Positions 1 to 9,945 are shown, counted from the stretch's first letter. The stretch: DNA of 21,840 nucleotides from Saccoglossus kowalevskii (GCF_000003605.2 NW_003132861.1:30002-51841), one strand, 5' to 3'. Numbers and translations are program-made. Notes: generated from the sequence alone by a model not told the origin.

Positions 1-370
1 ACAAATTATATGTTGCAACTTTCAGTGTCATTCATGCCTGTTTGATTGGATAAAGTTTTACGACTTGGAGGCCATTTTTCCCCTCAAAAATCTAAAAAAA
101 ACAAGCTTTTTCTAGCTGTTAACAGCTTTTTCTCGGATATGTCATCCAGTTTTGTTCAAAGTTGGTACAGGGACAGGTAATAATTGTTTACAAGTGCACA
201 TCGCATTATATGTTTAACAAGTTATAAATTGTCTCAGAAAAGCCAAATGAATAAATTTTTACCCCACCCCCTAAAATTGTAACACATCAATTCTGAACAT
301 TTAATAACAGAATTTTAATACAGCTCATAATGAATTAATTCACTCTGACACAAACTAAGTTCAATATAAG
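1..370. other. Unassigned AT-rich DNA, no gene seen
   Basis: I see no open frame of useful length, no RNA gene and no clear repeat here. The stretch is AT-rich with short T and A runs. It leads into the tandem module that starts near 371. Confidence 0.6.
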
Positions 371-1085
371 TTTTTAAATTTTTTTCTGAGCGGGGGCTAT
401 GACATGACATGTCATGTCTTGTTTAAATGGTACATCCCAACATGTTTTGTCTCCCATAACTATTTCTTTTTTGTTATTTCTTATATTGTTAAAGGATTAT
501 GTTTTGATTTTGACATTGTCCTAGTTTTGTGTAAATAAGGTACATCCCCTCCATAGATGTCCCTGGTCTTCCCTTTTATTTGAATGGTACAGCCCAACAA
601 AGCCCCCCCCCTCCCCTGTATGATTTCAATCTGTAATGCTGTATACCTAAAAATTTACTTTGATATTGACATTGCCTTTCATAACAGCTGATTAAACACA
701 AACACACAATTTCATATAGGTTACTTACCTTTATTTAAATGGTACAGCCCAACAAGGTTCATTCCCCATAAGTAAATGTAATCTTCCTTGTTGTTATCCC
801 TTATGCTTATATTGTTAAAGGATTTTGTTTTGATTTTGACTTTGTCCCACATTTGTGTAGATGAAGTACATCCCATCCATACATGTCCCTGGTCTCCCCT
901 TTTATTTGAATGGTACAGCCCAACAAGTCCCCTTCCTATAAGATTGTAATCTTCAATGTTGTATACCTATAAATTCACTTTGATTTTGACAATCCCTGAA
1001 TTTGTGTAGATGTAGTACATCCCATCTATCCTTGTCCTTGTCCTTGCCTTTATTTAAATGGTACAGCCCATATAATATCTAGTAA
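371..1085 (+). repeat. Diverged tandem module of about 155 bp, in dimers of about 315 bp
   Basis: The motif AAATGGTACAKCCCA recurs at about 427, 586, 741, 912 and 1060, giving spacings of roughly 150-170 bp. Units alternate. Those starting near 427 and 741 share an internal TATATTGTTAAAGGATT stretch followed by TTTTGATTTTGAC. Those starting near 586 and 912 share GTATACCTA, then ACTTTGATWTTGAC. Longer shared phrases such as GTACATCCCMTCCATA and TGTCCCTGGTCT sit before the units at 586 and 912. The structure is therefore a dimeric repeat of about 312-326 bp, present about 2.5 times with clear divergence. Function is unknown. A C-rich run (about 602-616) interrupts the second unit. Confidence 0.7.
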
Positions 1086-1370
1086 ATAATATACAATATT
1101 TTTTCATTACCTGAAATTTGAACAGTGGTTCAGTCAGTGACCTGCTTTCTGAATAGATGCGTAACTTAGCAACCCAGAATCTAATGTTCTCGACCCTGTA
1201 TTATTTTGTGTGCTCACTTGGGAATAGTTTATATGTTTTGTGTTGTTCAAATTTACTTAATGTACCTTCACTCTGGTTACTGAGGTCATAAAATATGTGT
1301 CACTAAAATCACATATTATTATGCGGTAATGTTTTAATTAAGCGAAATGCTCAAAAACATATTTTTTGAG
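1086..1370. other. Unassigned, no gene seen
   Basis: No feature can be supported here. The segment separates the tandem module from the TIR element at 1371. Confidence 0.5.
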
Positions 1371-1565
1371 TACTGTAAAATACTTTATTTTTGCTTGGAA
1401 TTAATTTTCGCCATTTTCGTTACAGGAATGACTCAGTAAAAATAAAATCCAGCGAATATACCTTTTTTCCTATATTTGACATTCAACTCGTCAAAAATCA
1501 GGGAAAATAAATTCCATTCAAAACCACTAAAATTAATTCCAGCTGAAATTAAGTATTCTACAGTA
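1371..1565. mobile_element. MITE-like TIR element, TACTGTA family, copy 1
   Basis: The left end reads TACTGTAAAATACTTTATTT and the right end is its near inverse, AAGTATTCTACAGTA. Both ends carry TA, which fits the TA target-site duplication used by Tc1/mariner-type elements (family knowledge). The interior is non-coding and carries repeated TTCGC / GCGAA and AATTCCAG phrases in opposite orientations. It aligns along its length with the element at 12877-13089, including CCAGCGAATATAC and a CATCAAAAATCAG-like stretch, but is shorter and more mutated. With no transposase it would depend on an enzyme encoded elsewhere. Assignment to a superfamily rests only on the TA ends and is tentative. Confidence 0.75.
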
Positions 1566-2099
1566 TATTATTCCCATATACACATAAATTCAATTGAATA
1601 ATATTTATCATTATGATATTCTTTCATAATAACATATTCACTGTTAAATTTTTTTCAAATATGCTGAAAAATATTAGTATTTTATATTATATATTAGTAT
1701 ATAATTTAAAATGTTTTCTTAAAAATGGTGAAATGCAAGACCTATTTATAACATAAAAATAGGATTGCAGAAGCAGGTGTTCCAAAGTCTCTTAGTATTA
1801 TTTTATTTTTTTTTTTCTGAAAATAAAATACAGAAATCTATCATATCTTTATTTGACAATCTGACATACAACAATAATAAGTAATAGTGACAGATTTTGT
1901 TATTTTTCTCTTGAATGAATGAAAATCAATAAAATCAATATCTGTTAGAATTCTTGGATAAATAGTTGAATCGCAGTTCACGTTATTATACTGTGCACCC
2001 CTGCTTGCATAAATGGTTTGTCCCCTCATGTACTACTTCAGCTTAAATGTGCCTACATACACTCCTATGTTAAAACTTGTGGGGGAGATTCAGTGAAGA
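1566..2099. other. Unassigned AT-rich DNA
   Basis: Very AT-rich, with a T run at about 1801-1816. A short minus-strand open frame (1841-2029) has no recognisable motif and is not called. Nothing else can be supported. Confidence 0.5.
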
Positions 2100-2240
2100 C
2101 AGAATGCGCAACGATAAAAGACAGCTTTTTGAAATGTTGATAGGAAACTTCGCCAACCAATAGATATTCGCGACTCGGTGTCAACAGCGATGAACCACGA
2201 GATATGGAGATTTAAATTTAAGATTCACCGAGACTGACTC
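2100..2240 (+). promoter_or_regulatory. Candidate promoter with CCAAT box and AT-rich TATA-like motif
   Basis: A CCAAT pentamer is at 2157-2161 and a TTTAAATTTA stretch at 2211-2220 could stand in for a TATA box. CpG dinucleotides become clearly more frequent here than in the flanks (for example TTCGCGACTCGG, CAGCGATG, CACGAG). In a mostly AT-rich genome this is a usual mark of a promoter. The distance from the TATA-like motif would place a start near 2240-2250. This is inference from motifs and composition; there is no transcript evidence. Confidence 0.4.
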
Positions 2241-2419
2241 TCATTATTACAACATACACGAATGAGAAGATTTCCTCTGCTCTCACTGTCGATCGTTATC
2301 AGTTCTGCACTGTAGTGTTATATGACGAGATAAACTGAAATAATTTCACACCGCTTCTAAAGCAATACAGGTTTTGTTTTAAAACAGGCACTTCGAGATC
2401 CCAAGTGAATACAACACAG
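2240..2419 (+). other. Candidate non-coding first exon ending in a splice donor
   Basis: The segment follows the promoter-like patch and ends at ACACAG|GTAGGT, with intron bases starting at 2420. The donor matches the metazoan consensus at eight of nine positions. CpG frequency stays raised to the proposed exon end and drops straight after it. It contains a short upstream frame, ATG at 2262 to TAG at 2313-2315, encoding MRRFPLLSLSIVISSAL. It looks like a signal peptide but stops at once. It also has a minimal ATGACGAGATAA frame. No long frame continues through the donor, so if real this is a 5' untranslated exon of a gene whose coding part lies outside the window. The exact start is unknown. 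Confidence 0.4.
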
Positions 2420-3623
2420 GTAGGTAATTCTATCCTGCTATCACTGACTTTAATTGTGAAGATTTTTTTTTTCTTTCGCTGAAATAATTATTTTGCCTTC
2501 AACTATAGGGAAATCTTGCAATTAATCCTAAAATTATAAAATCATATACAGGAATTTATTAGTTTACCTTCATGAGGTTATGTAGATGTTATTTTCATTC
2601 ATTTTGAATTTTATTCTTCAAAAAATCTAAATATTTGGAATTCGTTTCTTTATCTTTTAAGCTGCAACATTTTATCAAAATGATTATATTTTCATTTATT
2701 TTATGCCGCCGCTATAATGCTGTAAATATTGTTAGTAGTTGTGAGTCAGGATAGTTAAAACCTTTCAGTCCTGGCCTCAAATCCACTTGTATTCAGAAAC
2801 AGTTGATAGACATTATACATTCTTGTGTATACCTCCTCTAAATATCAACTGACTTTGAATCGCTAGGCCATGAAAGTCTGCTGTAAGCTACGGAATTCTT
2901 GTTACTGTAGAAATCTTGCTATTTGATAAATTTTAAATGTTGTTGAGGCTAAAATTTCACAAAAGTCGCGTCTGTAGGACACAAGAGAAAATTTCCACTT
3001 TTAGTAAATCGTTTGTGATGTCTCTCACAATACTTAAGCTGTATATATGTATATTTAAGTTCTTTAATTTTAATATTAATTACTACCCCTCACCAAAAAT
3101 GGAGCTGAAACATTTTATGAAAACTCGTTCACATAAACAGATTTCATCTGTGAAGATTTAGTAAAAAATATAATAATAACTGTGTGTAATTTAAGTCAAT
3201 ACATGTCAAGCCACTGCGGTTTAACCTTTGCGTCTCATACATTCATTTCACATCCTACTTAATACAATATTTACATAGGTTAGTAATATCTCTCAAATCA
3301 AATACATACATGTGGTATCACTTTCTTGGCACATTGCCAAGATAGATTACTTTTCTGTGCTAATGGTATATGTTATGTAATAGTATTTAGGACAAGGACA
3401 TTTCCAGGATATTTCGTTGTAGGAATTGCTTTTTATCTTGTGTAATCACATTTGTTACTTGGTTTGTCGTTCGTGTTTAGTTTAATTTGTTTTGTAATAA
3501 CGCGATTTAAAGAATGTATGAGTTCAGACCATTCATTAGTTCCCAAATAACACATAATTATGTTCTGAGATTGCACACATGTTCCAAACTTTTATAGATC
3601 TTGCATACTTTTACAGATGGTCA
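2420..3623. other. Unassigned DNA, possible intron
   Basis: No repeat family or gene is recognisable. An open frame at 2937-3161 encodes a basic, low-complexity peptide with no known motif and is not called. Just before the minisatellite, CATACTTTTACAGATGG (3604-3620) loosely resembles a decayed unit (CATACCTACACAGGTGT). Confidence 0.5.
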
Positions 3624-5690
3624 GATTCACAGGTGTTCTGTATTCACATACCTACACAGGTGTTCTTCACTCACATACCTACACAGGTGTTCTGTACTCA
3701 CATACCTACACAGGTATTCTGTACTCACATACCTACACAGGTATTCTGTACTCGCATACCTACACAGGTGTTCTGTACTCACATACCTACACAGGTATTC
3801 TGTACTCACATACCTACACAGGTGTTCTGTACTCACATGCCTACACAGGTATTCTGTACTCTCATACCTACACAGGTGTTCTGTACTCACATACCTACAC
3901 AGGTATTCTGTACTCACATACCTACACAGGTATTCTGTACTCACATACCTACACAGGTGTTCTTCACTCGCATGCCTACACAGGTGTTCTTCACTCACAT
4001 ACCTACACAGGTGTTCTGTACTCACATGCCTACACAGGTATTCTGTACTCTCATACCTACACAGATGTTCTGTACTCACATACCTACACAGGTATTCTGT
4101 ACTCACATACCTACACAGGTGTTCTGTACTCTCATACCTACACAGGTGTTTTGTACTCGTATGCCTACACAGGTATTCTGTACTCACATACCTACACAGG
4201 TGTTCTGTACTCTCATACCTACACAGGTGTTTTGTACTCACATACCTACACAGGTGTTTTGTACTCACATACCTACACAGGTGTTCTGTACTCTCATACC
4301 TACACAGGTGTTCTTCACTCACATACCTACACAGGTGTTCTGTACTCTCATACCTACGCAGGTATTCTGTACTCACATACCTACACAGGTATTCTGTACT
4401 CACATACCTACACAGGTATTCTGTACTCACATACCTACACAGGTGTTCTTCACTCACATACCTACACAGGTGTTTTGTACTCACATACCTACACAGGTGT
4501 TCTGTACTCTCATACCTACACAGGTGTTCTGTACTCGCATGCCTACACAGGTGTTCTTCACTCACATACCTACACAGGTGTTCTGTACTCACATACCTAC
4601 ACAGGTATTCTGTACTCACATACCTACACAGGTATTCTGTACTCGCATACCTACACAGGTGTTCTTCACTCGCATGCCTACACAGGTGTTCTGTACTCGC
4701 ATGCCTACACAGGTGTTCTGTACTCACATACCTACACAGGTATTCTGTACTCACATACCTACACAGGTGTTCTGTACTCACATGCCTACACAGGTATTCT
4801 GTACTCTCATACCTACACAGATGTTCTGTACTCACATACCTACACAGGTATTCTGTACTCACATACCTACACAGGTGTTCTGTACTCTCATACCTACACA
4901 GGTGTTTTGTACTCGTATGCCTACACAGGTGTTTTGTACTCACATACCTACACAGGTGTTCTGTACTCTCATACCTACACAGGTGTTCTGTACTCGCATA
5001 CCTACACAGGTGTTCTGTACTCTCATACCTACGCAGGTGTTCTGTACTCTCATACCTACACAGGTGTTCTGTACTCGTATGCCTACACAGGTGTTCTGTA
5101 CTCTCATACCTACACAGGTGTTTTGTACTCGCATACCTACACAGGTGTTTTGTACTCACATACCTACACAGGTGTTCTGTACTCGCATGCCTACACAGGT
5201 GTTCTGTACTCACATACCTACACAGGTGTTCTGTACTTTCATACCTACACAGGTGTTCTGTACTCGCATGCCTACACAGGTGTTTTGTACTCACATACCT
5301 ACACAGGTGTTCTGTACTCGCATGCCTACACAGGTGTTTTGTACTCGTATGCCTACACAGGTGTTCTGTACTCACATACCTACACAGGTGTTTTGTACTC
5401 ACATACCTACACAGGTGTTCTCTACTCGCATACCTACACAGGTGTTCTGTATTCACATACCTACACAGGTGTTCTGTATTCACATACCTACACAGGTGTT
5501 CTGTATTCACATACCTACACAGGTGTTCTCTACTCGCATACCTACACATGTGTTCTGTACTCGCATACCTACACATGTGTTCTGTATTCACATACCTACA
5601 CAGGTGTTCTCTACTCGCATACCTACACAGGTGTTCTGTACTCACATACCTACACAGGTGTTCTGTACTCGCATACCTACATGTGTTTGT
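3624..5690 (+). repeat. Minisatellite array 1: about 77 units of 27 bp
   Basis: The unit is the 18-bp core CCTACACAGGTGTTCTGT plus a 9-bp spacer (ACTCACATA). Core starts were checked at 3651 and 5649, exactly 74 x 27 bp apart. One further unit lies at 5676 and one weak unit at 3624, so register is kept across the array. Recurrent variants are GGTGTT/GGTATT, TTCTG/TTTTG, CTGTACTC/CTTCACTC, CTCACA/CTCGCA/CTCTCA and CATACC/CATGCC. A block around a rare CAGATG variant (4061) recurs 756 bp (28 units) later at 4817, with about 175 bp of surrounding sequence. Because 27 is a multiple of three and the unit lacks stops in all three plus frames and one minus frame, open frames of 670-808 codons span the array. 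They translate to nine-residue repeats such as YSHTYTGVL. I see no signal peptide, flanking exon structure or start context to support a protein. Confidence 0.95.
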
Positions 5691-5879
5691 TTCTTTGTTC
5701 TCACATGTTCTGTATACAGGTGCTTTGTACTTCCATATCTACACGTGTGTTCTGTACTCACCTGTCTATATGTATAAAGTTTTGGATCACATACCTAAAC
5801 AAACTTTCTGTACTCGCATACCAAAACATAGATGTACATAGGTGGTACATCTACACAGACATATTTACGAGATCACACA
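5691..5879 (+). repeat. Degenerate bridge between the minisatellite arrays
   Basis: Fragments of the core survive out of register, for example ACACGTGTGTTCTGTACTCA near 5741, CATACCTAAAC near 5789 and CTGTACTCGCATACC near 5807. They carry the 27-bp array's spacer (ACTCGCATA), so this appears to be the eroded right edge of array 1. The 31-bp array begins at 5880. Confidence 0.7.
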
Positions 5880-6260
5880 CCTACACAGGCGTTCTGTATG
5901 TGCTCACACACATACACAGGTGTTTTGTACAAGCTAACACGCCTACACAGGTGTTTGGTATTCATTCACACGCCTACACAGGTGTTCTGTATGCGTTCAC
6001 ACACCTACACAGGTGTTCTGTATGCGTTCACACACCTACATAGGTGTTTTGTACAAGCTAACACGCCTACACAGGTGTTTGGTATTCATTCACACGCCTA
6101 CACAGGTGTTCTGTATGCGTTCACACACCTACACAGGTGTTCTGTATGCGTTCACACACCTACATAGGTGTTTAGTACAAGATTACACACTTACACAGGT
6201 GTTCTGTACCAGCTCTCACACCTATACAGATGTTATGTGCAGACTGTGGAAGCTCATTCA
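5880..6260 (+). repeat. Intermediate 31-bp minisatellite with a 124-bp higher-order repeat
   Basis: Twelve cores start at 5880, 5911, 5942, 5973 and so on to 6221, all exactly 31 bp apart. Spacers are 13 bp and of several kinds: ACAAGCTAACACG, ATTCATTCACACG and ATGCGTTCACACA. Four successive units form a 124-bp block that repeats (AAGCTA at 5931 and again at 6055). Several units read CACACCTACACAGGTGT, which holds a perfect ACACCT/AGGTGT inverted pair. Between the last core (6221) and the first of the next array (6261) the interval is 40 bp, so 9 extra bases mark the joint. Confidence 0.9.
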
Positions 6261-8820
6261 CCTACACAGGTGTTCTGTGGAAGCTCATTCACCTATACAG
6301 GTGTTTTGTGGAAGCTCATAAACCTACACAGGTGTTCTGTGGAAGCTCATAAACCTACACAGTTGTTCTGTGGAAGCTCATTTACCTACACAGGTGTTCT
6401 GTGGAAGCTCATTCACCTATACAGGTGTTTTGTGGAAGCTCATAAACCTACACAGGTGTTCTGTGGAAGCTCATAAACCTACACAGGTGTTCTGTGGAAG
6501 CTCATAAACCTACACATGTGTTCTGTGGAAGCTCATTCACCTACACAGGTGTTCTGTAGAAGCTCATTCACCTACACAGGTGTTCTGTTGAAGCTCATAA
6601 ACCTGAACAGGTGTTCTGTTGAAGCTCATACACCTACACAGGTGTTCTGTGGAAGCTCATTCACCTACACAGGTGTCCTGTAGAAGCTCATTCACCTACA
6701 CAGGTGTTCTGTGGAAGCTCATACACCTACACAGGTGTTCTGTGGAAGCTCATTCACCTACACAGGTGTTCTGTGGAAGCTCATAAACCTGCACAGGTGT
6801 TCTGTTGAAGCTCATACACCTACACAGGTGTTCTGTTGAAGCTCATTTACCTACACAGGTGTTCTGTGGAAGCTCATTCCCCTACACAGGTGTTCTGTGG
6901 AAGCTCATTCCCCTACACAGGTGTTCTGTGGAAGCTTATACACCTACACAGGTGTTCTGCGGAAGCTGATACACCTACACAGGTGTTCTGTGGAAGCTCA
7001 TTCTCCTACACAGGTGTTCTGTGGAAGCTCATAAACCTACACAGGTGTTCTGTGGAAGCTGATACACCTACACAGGTGTTCTGTGGAAGCTCATTTCCCT
7101 ACACAGGTGTTCTGTGGAAGCTCATTCCCCTACACAGGTGTTCTGTGGAAGCTCATAAACCTACACAGGTGTTCTGTGGAAGCTGATACACCTACACAGG
7201 TGTTCTGCGGAAGCTCATAAACCTACACAGGTGTTCTGTGGAAGCTCATAAACCTACACAGGTGTTCTGTGGAAGCTGATACACCTACACAGGTGTTCTG
7301 TGGAAGCTCATTCCCCTACACAGGTGTTCTGTGGAAGCTCATTCCCCTACACAGGTGTTCTGTGGAAGCTCATAAACCTACACAGGTGTTCTGTGGAAGC
7401 TGATACACCTACACAGGTGTTCTGCGGAAGCTCATAAACCTACACAGGTGTTCTGTGGAAGCTCATAAACCTACACAGGTGTTCTGTGGAAGCTAATTCC
7501 CCTACACAGGTGTTCTGTGGAAGCTCATTCCTCTACACAGGTGTTCTGTGGAAGCTCATAAACCTACACAGGTGTTCTGTGGAAGCTGATTCCCCTACAC
7601 AGGTGTTCTGCGGAAGCTCATTCACCTACACAGGTGTTCTGTGGAAGCTCATAAACCTACACAGGTGTTCTGTGGAAGCTGATACACCTACACAGGTGTT
7701 CTGCGGAAGCTCATTTACCTACACAGGTGTTCTGCGGAAGCTCATTTACCTACACAGGTGTTCTGTGGAAGCTCATTCCCCTACACAGGTGTTCTGTGGA
7801 AGCTCATTCCCCTACACAGGTGTTCTGTGGAAGCTTATACACCTACACAGGTATTCTGCGGAAGCTCATTTACCTACACAGGTGTTCTGTGGAAGCTCAT
7901 TCCCCTACACAGGTGTTCTGTGGAAGCTCATTCACCTACACAGGTATTCTGCGGAAGCTCATAAACCTACACAGGTGTTCTGTGGAAGCTCATTCACCTA
8001 CACAGGTGTTCTGTGGAAGCTCATAAACCTACACAGGTGTTCTGTGGAAGCTTATTCACCTACACAGGTGTTCTGCGGAAGCTCATTCACCTACACAGGT
8101 ATTCTGCGGAAGCTCATAAACCTACACAGGTGTTCTGTGGAAGCTCATTCACCTACACAGGTGTTCTGTGGAAGCTCATAAACCTACACAGGTGTTCTGT
8201 GGAAGCTCATAAACCTACACAGGTGTTCTGTGGAAGCTCATTCACCTACACAGGTGTTCTGCGGAAGCTCATAAACCTGCACAGGTGTTCTGTTGAAGCT
8301 CATACACCTACACAGGTGTTCTGTAGAAGCTCATTCACCTACACAGGTGTTCTGTGGAAGCTCATAAACCTGCACAGGTGTTCTGTTGAAGCTCATTCAC
8401 CTACACAGGTGTTCTGTGGAAGCTCATTCACCTACACAGGTGTTCTGTGGAAGCTCATTCACCTACACAGGTGTTCTGTGGAAGCTCATAAACCTGCACA
8501 GGTGTTCTGTGGAAGCTCATAAACCTGCACTGGTGTTCTGTTGAAGCTCATACACCTACACAGGTGTTCTGTGGAAGCTCATTCACCTACACAGGTGTTC
8601 TGTGGAAGCTCATTCCCCTACACAGGTGTTCTGTGGAAGCTTATACACCTACACAGGTGTTCTGTGGAAGCTCATACACCTACACAGGTGTTCTGCGGAA
8701 GCTGATAGACCTACACAGGTGTTCTGTGGAAGCTCATTTACCTACACAGGTGTTCTGTGGAAGCTCATTCACCTACACACGTGTTCTGTGGAAGCTGATA
8801 CACCTACACAGGTGTTATAT
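6261..8820 (+). repeat. Minisatellite array 2: 83 units of 31 bp
   Basis: The unit is the same 18-bp core plus a 13-bp spacer, usually GGAAGCTCATTCA, GGAAGCTCATAAA, GGAAGCTGATACA or GGAAGCTCATTCC. The first core is at 6261 and the last at 8803, exactly 82 x 31 bp apart, so register is kept throughout. HindIII-type AAGCTT variants at 6932, 7831 and 8637 also differ by whole numbers of units (29 and 26). A seven-unit higher-order repeat of 217 bp shows clearly: GATACA spacers at 7061 and 7278, and at 7185 and 7402. Variants are linked. GGTATT is always followed by TGCGG (7851, 7944, 8099), and CCTGCACAGG (or CCTGAACAGG) is usually followed by TGTTGAAGC. Since 31 is not a multiple of three, a plus-strand frame cycles through all three phases every 93 bp; the short open frames here are by-products. 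Confidence 0.95.
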
Positions 8821-9570
8821 CATCACAAATTCACTGGGGAGTAATTGTTACATTGTGTTCACAAAAATATTTGCTGTCAGCCAAGTGCCTATATTATACG
8901 TAAAAGACAAGATTTAGTTTAGTTAGGATGGTGTAGTACTAGATCAATCAATTACGAAATAACATGCAACTAGATATATCAATCGTTGGACATTAATGCA
9001 ATAATGGGGTAATTTCAAATCAGTATTTCAATTCATGGCATCAAACATCTGAGAGATTAAGATTATACTAATTTGTGCAAAATGAATTTTATTTTTATTG
9101 ATTGAGCACATTGTAGCACTCAGGAAATGATTGTTGGACACACCACCTGCTAACTCAAAAAGCTGATTCAGAGAAGATCTGCTGAAATTCAAGTAGTTGT
9201 TGTGATTTTAAGCAGCATTGATCAGGAATTGTAATATGATATATCGTCTTGCATGATTGTGTAAATTTTAGGCTATGTAGGTACCTTGAATGGACCTCTG
9301 TCAAATTTGTTAGTCCCTGTTTGGATACAGTCCGAAAACGTGGATTTATGCATTGACCTATGTGTGTTCGTGTGTCTGTGCGTTCGTGTGTCTGTCCGTG
9401 CTTGCATGCATCCTGACCTGAATCTTAGACATGCCTGGACCAATTACATTCAAACTTCTTAAATACATCATAAATAATATTATACATGTGCAGGTCAATT
9501 AGTTCATGGCTGAATGGCGGTCATTTTGTTGTACTGAATGTGGTTTTAGTGCCATATCATTGTCAGGCTG
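8821..9570. other. Unassigned DNA with a GT-rich simple stretch
   Basis: No gene is visible. Bases 9358-9412 are a GT-rich low-complexity run with TGTGTGTTCG / TGTCTGTGCG phrases. The following GACCTGAATCTTAGACATGCC may belong to a dispersed repeat, but I see no second copy in the window. Confidence 0.5.
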
Positions 9571-9945
9571 TTATTGAGTTGCCATAGAGGGCATGCTTTT
9601 ATTGTGTTGCCATATACATTGTATAGAGGGCATGCTTTTATTGAGATGCCATAGAGGGCATACTTTATTGAGTTGCCATAGAGGGCATACTTTATTGAGT
9701 TGGCCAAGCAGTCATTCTTTTTTGAGTTGGCATAGCGGTCATGCCTTTATTGATTCGTCATATAGGGCATGTTTTTATTGACTTGCCATAGAGGGCATAC
9801 TTTATTGAGTTGCCATGGAATGCATGCTTTTATTGACTTGCCTAGAGGGCATACTTTTATTGACTTGCCATAGAGGGCATGCTTTTATTGACTTGCCATA
9901 GAGGGCATACTTTTATTGACTTGCCATAGAGGATTGCTTTGTATG
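9571..9945 (+). repeat. Minisatellite of about 28 bp, roughly 13 units
   Basis: The unit is approximately TTGCCATAGAGGGCATGC followed by TTTTATTGAC. Units vary by one or two bases in length and some are degenerate (for example GGCCAAGCAGTCATTC near 9701). Each good unit contains a TGCC...GGCA inverted pair around ATAGAG, so it could form a small stem. Some also have the palindrome GCATGC. The array ends in a decayed unit near 9936. A short open frame through it (9593-9781) is a by-product. Confidence 0.9.

Noticed and set aside
3579..6043. Open frames of 732, 746, 808 (plus) and 672 (minus) codons
   Set aside because: They cover the same 27-bp array in different frames. The unit has no stop codons in those frames, so openness is automatic. 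No signal peptide, domain or exon structure supports a protein.
3624..8820. CRISPR-like array of an 18-bp repeat with 9- or 13-bp spacers
   Set aside because: The spacers are nearly identical to each other and far too short, and the surrounding sequence is animal-like. It is a minisatellite.
6168..8917. Several plus-strand frames of 68-231 codons across array 2
   Set aside because: A 31-bp unit shifts frame each time and repeats every 93 bp; the frames end at unit variants and have no independent support.
9358..9412. Possible telomere-like or regulatory GT repeat
   Set aside because: The run is an irregular GT-rich simple sequence with no fixed unit; no function can be supported.
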